Positions 5,394 to 9,176 of a stretch of DNA of 9,176 nucleotides are shown here, piece by piece. This DNA is from Candidatus Kaiserbacteria bacterium (GTDB taxonomy: Bacteria; Patescibacteriota; Minisyncoccia; Phycocordibacterales; UBA2100). The first letter of the stretch is position 1; each line of letters starts with the position of its first letter. Made by a program: the position numbers and the translations under genes. Where the stretch lies: assembly GCA_024654165.1 (NCBI GenBank), contig JANLIP010000004.1:1-9176 (forward strand), given 5' to 3'. The notes beneath the pieces were generated by a model that saw nothing but the letters and a program-made list of their open reading frames with translations, did no database searches and was not told where the DNA came from.

Positions 5394-6440
5394 ATGGCTT
5401 CTAAGATTCTAGACGAGAGCTTCACATTTGACGACGTACTCATCCGGCCTGCCGCTTCCTCTATGGAGCCCGCAGAAGCATCTCTACAAACCAACATTGC
5501 CGGCATCAATTTAACAGTGCCGTTTCTTTCTGCTGCAATGGATAGAGTTACAGAAGTTCCTATGGCCATTGCCTTAGGCCGTCTCGGCGGGTTAGGTGTC
5601 TTGCATCGCAACTGCGGAATTGAGGAGCAGGTAAAAATGGTCAAAGAGGTGAAGGCAGCGGGAGTCCATATCGCTGCTGCATGCGGGCCATTTGCTGCAG
5701 ACAGGGCAAAGGCGCTGGACGACGCGGGATGCGATGCAATCGTTATTGATTGCGCGCACGGGCACAATCTAAATGTCGTAGCAAGCGCGAAGAAAATAAA
5801 GAGCAGTTTGAAACACTCAAAAATGATTTTTGGGAATATTGCTACATACGAGGCTGCGAAGGAGGCGTGCAAATTCGCGGATGCAGTAAAAGTAGGCGTC
5901 GGCCCCGGCTCTATCTGCACCACGCGCATCATTTCCGGCGTGGGCGTTCCCCAGCTTTCCGCGATTCTTGAAGTGGTTTCGGCGGCATCCAAGAAGGGAG
6001 TACCTGTGATTGCCGACGGCGGAATGCGAACATCAGGCGATATAGCAAAAGCTCTTGCCGCTGGCGCATCTGCAGTTATGCTTGGAAATCTCCTCGCAGG
6101 AACAGACGAAACACCGGGAAATATAGTTGAAAAAGACGGCAGAAAGTATAAAGAATATCGCGGAATGGGCTCAAAATCGGTCATAGAAAGCGCGGCAGGG
6201 AAGGAGCGCTATTTCACTCATGGCAGAAAGGCTGTGCCGGAAGGCGTGGAGGCACTGGTTCCATACAAAGGGCCTGTCGCAGAAATTGTAGCTACGCTTA
6301 CGTCGGGCGTTCAAGTCGGCATGGGATATGCCGGCGCCCGCAACCTCAAAGAATTTCACAATAAGGCGAAGTTTATCCGCATCACATCTGCTTCAATCGT
6401 GGAGGGGAAACCGCATTCTCTCTCCGGAATTGTTGAATAG
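5394..6440 (+). CDS. guaB: IMP dehydrogenase lacking the CBS domain pair
   Basis: IMPDH oxidises IMP to XMP with NAD+, the committed step toward GMP. The 348-residue product is a bare TIM barrel. The catalytic Cys loop GPGSICTTR places C175, followed by GVGVPQLSA. The phosphate-binding segment is ADGGMRTSGDIAKALAAGA (207-225), then MLGNLLAGTDE, YRGMGS (255-260), and a flap with the Arg-Tyr pair at 272-273 and PEGVEALVPYKG. Canonical bacterial IMPDH (about 490 residues) has two CBS domains inserted near the position of residues 84-92; here the chain passes straight from RNCGIEEQVKMVKEVK to AGVHIAAACG. GMP reductase has similar length and is the main alternative, but the flap and the ADGG and LLAGTDE motifs are IMPDH-like. 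Without CBS domains, allosteric ATP/GTP control would be absent. Confidence 0.88.
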   Translation: MASKILDESFTFDDVLIRPAASSMEPAEASLQTNIAGINLTVPFLSAAMDRVTEVPMAIALGRLGGLGVLHRNCGIEEQVKMVKEVKAAGVHIAAACGPFAADRAKALDDAGCDAIVIDCAHGHNLNVVASAKKIKSSLKHSKMIFGNIATYEAAKEACKFADAVKVGVGPGSICTTRIISGVGVPQLSAILEVVSAASKKGVPVIADGGMRTSGDIAKALAAGASAVMLGNLLAGTDETPGNIVEKDGRKYKEYRGMGSKSVIESAAGKERYFTHGRKAVPEGVEALVPYKGPVAEIVATLTSGVQVGMGYAGARNLKEFHNKAKFIRITSASIVEGKPHSLSGIVE

Positions 6441-6446
6441 GCGGTT

Positions 6447-7091
6447 TCAAGCATGCATGTGTGATTCGCGAGATTTCAGTTCGCGAGTTTCTTTTGATGT
6501 CATCTGGCCAATCTGGTCAACTCCATAAACTATAACGCTCCCGAAAAGCATCTCTAAGTTTCTTACCTCTTTGTCGGGAATATTTTCAATGTATTTCATA
6601 AGCGCGCGGATCGCATTGCCGTGCGAAACCATGAGCACATTCTTGCCCGCAAGCAAGACCGGGAGAATAACGTTTTTGTAATAAGGCACAGCCCTTTCGT
6701 ACACCATCTTTATCGTTTCCCCATTGGGAATAGGGCAATCCCATTCGCGGTGTACGCGGTCGTACGCCTCCTTGCCTAAAAGCTGTTTCATTTCCAGTTT
6801 ATTCTTGCCCGTGTAATCGCCGTAATCGCGCTCATCGAGCGCCTGCGAGCGCTCAATAGGAATGTTTGGCCGGCCGATAGCTTCCAGCATCATCGTCAGC
6901 GTTTCAAGCGAGCGGACTTGCTGCGATGCGAAGGCGCAATCCACGCGCGTGTCTTTAATCAGCGCCCCCATTTTTATAGACATCTCTTTGCCGTGCTGTG
7001 TTAACCCTATATCTCTGCTCCCTGTCCATACGCCGAGTTTATTCCATTTTGATTCGTGGTGGCGCGCAATTATTAATTTCCCAATGTCCAT
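6447..7091 (-). CDS. gpmA: Phosphoglycerate mutase, 2,3-bisphosphoglycerate-dependent type (histidine phosphatase superfamily)
   Basis: The enzyme interconverts 3- and 2-phosphoglycerate through a phosphohistidine. Seen in the 214-residue product: R10-H11 followed by ESKWN, the WTGSRDIGLTQHG segment at 22-34, R60, E87 in LDERDYG, the PNGET segment at 122-126, and the second active-site His H157 in SHGNAIRAL. The order and spacing match the GpmA group rather than general phosphatases, although a phosphatase role cannot be excluded. The signature RHG reads RHH here: the phospho-acceptor His is kept but the next Gly is His (CAC CAC codons). The last 15 or so residues (from TSKETREL) are polar and outside the fold, and their DNA holds the putative guaB terminator. 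The gene starts 9 bp after the pyruvate kinase stop, so it is likely the last gene of that operon. It ends 6 bp from the convergent guaB stop. Confidence 0.88.
   Translation of the reverse strand: MDIGKLIIARHHESKWNKLGVWTGSRDIGLTQHGKEMSIKMGALIKDTRVDCAFASQQVRSLETLTMMLEAIGRPNIPIERSQALDERDYGDYTGKNKLEMKQLLGKEAYDRVHREWDCPIPNGETIKMVYERAVPYYKNVILPVLLAGKNVLMVSHGNAIRALMKYIENIPDKEVRNLEMLFGSVIVYGVDQIGQMTSKETRELKSRESHMHA
6464..6495 (+). terminator. Possible intrinsic terminator for guaB, inside the antisense 3' end of the mutase gene
   Basis: TCGCGA (6466-6471) and TCGCGA (6481-6486) pair across a 9-nt loop, with T-G and A-T extensions at the base. The run TTTCTTTT (6488-6495) follows. It lies 24 bp after the guaB stop and overlaps codons near the C-terminus of the convergent mutase gene. 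The stem is only 6 strong pairs, so the call is tentative. Confidence 0.4.
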
Positions 7092-7100
7092 AGATATAAA

Positions 7101-7901
7101 TTACAGCGGGTGAATATCGCGTTTAGCCGCGTGCTTTTCCGCCTCAAGAATGATTTTCTCCATCATAGCAACGGTCTCTACTGGATATCGCCCGCGCGCT
7201 GTTTCTTCCGATAGCATGACAGCATCCGAGCCCGAAAGGATTGCATAGGTAACATCGGTAACTTCGGCTCTAGTGGGCACTGGGCTATCAACCATTGAAA
7301 CCATCATTTGCGTTGCGGTGATTACAGGTTTTCCAGCCGTATTTGCTCGCCGGATTATGTCTTGTTCAATATACGGGATTTCTTGGAGAGGAACCTCATT
7401 GCCTAAATCTCCGCGCCCTATCATTACTGCATCGGCTTCTGCAATTATTTCGGCAATATTATCCAATGCTTTCTTGCGCTCAATTTTCGCAATTATCGGT
7501 TTTTCTATTCCGCGTACGCGCATTTCCCCCCGCAAAAGCTTGAGATCTTCAGCATTTCCTACATACGAAAGCGAAATGTAATCCACCCCGTTTTTGCCGG
7601 CAAAATCAAGGTCGCGCAGGTCTTTTTCTGTTAGAGCCCCCGCAGAGCCAGCGTCAAATTCATGCCCGTGCTCTTCCTGCACTCGCGGTCCCGCCAAGTC
7701 TGCAATGATTGGAATATTGCGTCCAGCCTCTTTAGCCGCCTCCTTTATTACATTAATATAACTTAGCTGTTCCTCGAGCGTTCCCCAGAAGAAATTAAGG
7801 CGCGCCACGTCCATCTGGTTTTTAACAAGTTCGCGCATCACGCTTAGCTCTCTCGTCGCAGGGCCGATGGTGGCTACTATTTGGGCTTGCGAGCGTTCCA
7901 T
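7101..7901 (-). CDS. pyk: Miniature pyruvate kinase: A domain only
   Basis: Pyruvate kinase transfers phosphate from PEP to ADP. The 266-residue product (usual length about 470) carries the TIM-barrel A-domain motifs in order: IVATIGPAT (8-16), ARLNF (33-37), ADLAGPRV (67-74), AKIE with catalytic K139 and metal ligand E141, GRGDLG with D165, TATQM (195-199), PTRAEVTDV (209-217) and GSDAVMLSEETA (224-235). The lid-like B domain (about 100 residues) is replaced by about 15 residues (QEEHGHEFDAGSAGA) before LTEKDLRDLDF. The whole C-terminal regulatory domain is missing, with a clean TAA and no leftover coding sequence. The usual NFSHG and DTKGPE motifs read NFFWG and DLAGPR. Start: ATG 7901 fits the family N-terminus and follows the upstream stop by 1 nt; ATG 7916 or 7943 would overlap it. 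Activity is uncertain; membership of the family is clear. Confidence 0.85.
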   Translation of the reverse strand: MERSQAQIVATIGPATRELSVMRELVKNQMDVARLNFFWGTLEEQLSYINVIKEAAKEAGRNIPIIADLAGPRVQEEHGHEFDAGSAGALTEKDLRDLDFAGKNGVDYISLSYVGNAEDLKLLRGEMRVRGIEKPIIAKIERKKALDNIAEIIAEADAVMIGRGDLGNEVPLQEIPYIEQDIIRRANTAGKPVITATQMMVSMVDSPVPTRAEVTDVTYAILSGSDAVMLSEETARGRYPVETVAMMEKIILEAEKHAAKRDIHPL

Positions 7902-7902
7902 A

Positions 7903-8919
7903 TTAATCAATGACATTTTTAGGAGTTCCGCTCGCAAAGCCATTTATATTTTCGGCAGTTGTCTTAAGAATGTCCTCCATGGCCTCTTTGGAAAAGAATG
8001 CCATGTGCGGTGTGGCAATGACGCGCTTGTCGTGCACGAGCGCGTGGCTCTCTAATATCGTGCGGAATCCCTCTTTGGTCTCCATCGCTTCTTCGCGGTT
8101 GTTTATTAAGAATCCAGCCTCCTCTTTCATATACCTCTCGCCTTCAAGTACGTCTAATCCGGCGCCTGCAATTATTCCCTCCGCGAGCCCCCACACAAGC
8201 GCCTCGGTCTCCACAATCTCTCCGCGCGCAGTATTTATAAGGAGAACCCCGCGCTTCATTCCCTTTACGTTTTCTTTATTTATCAGATGGTGGGTATCTG
8301 CCGAATAGGGAACGTGGATTGTCACTATGTCTGCGCGCGAAAGAAGGCCGGGGAGGGCTGAATACTCAACCCCCATATTTGAGGCGAGATCTGCGTCTGG
8401 CGTCCTATCAAATGCTAGAATATTCATTCCAAAGCCTTTTGCGACATTTATTGTATTCCGGCCTATCTTTCCTGTCCCAACGACGCCGATTGTTTTGCCG
8501 TGCAAATCCATACCCATTAAGTCTTTAAGTGCGAAGCTGTCATATTCGCGCAGATGATGATATGCAGGGATGATTTTGCGGGAAAGCGCCAAGATTAGAG
8601 CAAATGTAAATTCTGCTACAGTGTTTGCACCGTAACAGGGGACGGAAGCGACAGCGATGTTTTTTGATTTGGCGTACTCCACATCAATATGATCGTACCC
8701 CATTGAGCGCGTCGTTATGAATTTGAGATTGGGCAGGGCGTCAATCACGTCTTTGCGCACTTCGGAATTTATGAAAACGGAAATTACCTCCGCACCCGAT
8801 GCGAGCGAGGCATTGCCTTGCCAGAGACGTTCTTTAGAGAACACGGCATCTATACCGGGCATGAGCCCTCGCAGAATCTTCTCATCCTCCTCCGAGACCT
8901 CAAAAAATACCGCTTTCAT
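7903..8919 (-). CDS. ldhA: D-isomer-specific 2-hydroxyacid dehydrogenase, D-lactate dehydrogenase-like
   Basis: Enzymes of this family reduce 2-keto acids with NADH; in this operon pyruvate to D-lactate is the likely reaction. The 338-residue product has an N-terminal substrate domain (1-100), a Rossmann NAD domain with VGTGKIG at 147-153, and a C-terminal return to the substrate domain. The catalytic triad is visible: R232 in NTARGEIV, E261 in LDVLEGE, and H305 in ATPHMAFFS. The long segment between E261 and H305 (with INNREEAMETKEGF) and the RSMGYDHID motif at 71-79 are typical of D-LDH rather than of phosphoglycerate dehydrogenase, which usually also has a regulatory tail. It is the first gene of a minus-strand operon with the pyruvate kinase and the mutase. 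Other 2-keto-acid substrates cannot be excluded. The ATG at 8919 lies 8 nt after an extended -10. Confidence 0.9.
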   Translation of the reverse strand: MKAVFFEVSEEDEKILRGLMPGIDAVFSKERLWQGNASLASGAEVISVFINSEVRKDVIDALPNLKFITTRSMGYDHIDVEYAKSKNIAVASVPCYGANTVAEFTFALILALSRKIIPAYHHLREYDSFALKDLMGMDLHGKTIGVVGTGKIGRNTINVAKGFGMNILAFDRTPDADLASNMGVEYSALPGLLSRADIVTIHVPYSADTHHLINKENVKGMKRGVLLINTARGEIVETEALVWGLAEGIIAGAGLDVLEGERYMKEEAGFLINNREEAMETKEGFRTILESHALVHDKRVIATPHMAFFSKEAMEDILKTTAENINGFASGTPKNVID

Positions 8920-8927
8920 TGGTTTGA

Positions 8928-8936
8928 ATTATAACA
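8928..8936 (-). promoter_or_regulatory. Extended -10 promoter of the dehydrogenase-pyruvate kinase-mutase operon
   Basis: On the minus strand TGTTATAAT is read from 8936 to 8928, a perfect TGn plus TATAAT. It ends 8 nt before the ATG at 8919, predicting a 5' leader of 0-3 nt. No convincing -35 is seen. Confidence 0.6.
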
Positions 8937-8939
8937 GAC

Positions 8940-9011
8940 CTCCGCAAAGGGAATGTCTCCCTAAGAAAATTTTGATACTGCCTAGACATGCAAGACGTTC
9001 TCATTGCGGAG
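8940..9011. repeat. Imperfect inverted repeat in the divergent intergenic region
   Basis: CTCCGCAA (8940-8947) pairs with TTGCGGAG (9004-9011), then after a 3-nt internal loop GAATGTC (8951-8957) pairs with GACGTTC (8994-9000) with one G-T wobble. The arms are separated by 36 nt. It lies between two divergent promoters and could be a paired operator site or the remnant of a small palindromic element. Confidence 0.55.
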
Positions 9012-9018
9012 AATGATG

Positions 9019-9031
9019 TATAGCGTACAAT
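9019..9031 (+). promoter_or_regulatory. Possible -10 elements of the last gene
   Basis: TATAGC (9019-9024) lies 5 nt before the ATG at 9030 and TACAAT (9026-9031) lies 31 nt before the ATG at 9063. Either could be the -10, and the choice decides which start codon is used. Confidence 0.3.
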
Positions 9032-9176
9032 GAGATTGGAATTATCAATAATCTACAAAAATATGGAAGGTTTTAAAGGCAATGAAAGGATAAATCCGAC
9101 GCCAGATTTGACCGAGGACAATGACGAAGCTAAAGGGGAAATAATCAAGGCAGCGGCGGGAATCGAGCCGGACGTG
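9030..9176 (+). CDS. 5' end of an unrecognised protein gene (runs off the window)
   Basis: An open frame begins after a TAG at 9021-9023, with ATG codons at 9030 and 9063, and stays open to the last base (49 codons from 9030, 38 from 9063). From 9063 the protein starts MEGFKGNERINPTPDLTEDN and continues with KGEIIKAAAGIEPDV: acidic, Pro/Asn-rich and probably disordered at first. No motif, membrane helix or signal peptide is visible. If 9030 is the start, the ten extra residues give a slightly hydrophobic tip. No Shine-Dalgarno precedes either ATG. I do not recognise the family. It is divergent from the dehydrogenase operon. Confidence 0.5.
   Translation, partial: MRLELSIIYKNMEGFKGNERINPTPDLTEDNDEAKGEIIKAAAGIEPDV

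Noticed and set aside
5255..6184. Long minus-strand open frame of 309 codons opposite pyrG and guaB
   Set aside because: It is antisense to two clearly conserved genes, has low-complexity Ser/Ala/Pro/Phe composition and no recognisable motif: a shadow of GC-biased codon positions.
7273..7581. Plus-strand open frames opposite the pyruvate kinase and dehydrogenase genes (also 7910-8308 and 8717-9016)
   Set aside because: They overlap conserved minus-strand genes completely or nearly so, and their translations look like antisense noise.
1..9176. Alternative genetic code (UGA recoded)
   Set aside because: Several intact genes end in TGA at the expected C-terminus (ftsE, ftsX, the mutase, the membrane protein), and RF2 is encoded.

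Overview
The window looks like a compact chromosomal segment from a bacterium with a small genome, most likely a Patescibacteria/CPR member of Parcubacteria type. The reasons are shortened versions of housekeeping enzymes (release factor 2, IMP dehydrogenase, pyruvate kinase), very short intergenic gaps, almost no Shine-Dalgarno sequences, near-consensus -10 boxes placed directly against start codons, and a two-helix membrane protein of unknown function. This placement is inference; no phylogenetic marker could be searched. Complete genes end in TAA, TAG and TGA, and an RF2 gene is present, so the standard bacterial code applies rather than the UGA-recoded code of Gracilibacteria.

Layout. Positions 1-164 hold the 3' end of an unrecognised gene. 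Positions 211-603 encode a small membrane/coiled-coil protein. Positions 604-950 carry two threonine tRNAs (anticodons GGU and CGU). Between them lies a 44-bp double-hairpin REP-like element that appears to interrupt a broken 5' copy of the second tRNA. Then on the + strand come prfB (short RF2), ftsE and ftsX (cell-division ABC pair), pyrG (CTP synthase) and guaB (IMP dehydrogenase without CBS domains). guaB converges on a minus-strand operon that reads from 8919 down to 6447: D-2-hydroxyacid (lactate-type) dehydrogenase, a miniature pyruvate kinase, and a cofactor-dependent-type phosphoglycerate mutase. A divergent intergenic region with an imperfect inverted repeat separates that operon from the start of an unrecognised gene that runs off the window.

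How they work together. The + strand genes serve translation termination, septal peptidoglycan control and purine/pyrimidine nucleotide finishing steps. The minus-strand operon covers lower glycolysis and fermentation: 3-PG to 2-PG, PEP to pyruvate, pyruvate to D-lactate with NAD+ recycling; enolase is not in the window. Several genes (211, prfB, pyrG, guaB, the dehydrogenase) have a -10 element ending 5-8 nt before the start codon, which predicts leaderless mRNAs. No mobile-element gene, CRISPR array or defence system was seen. The most unusual items are the pyruvate kinase without B and C domains, the REP-like element inside a tRNA relic, the tRNA-Thr(CGU) with C at position 55, and the palindromic repeats around the ftsX promoter.
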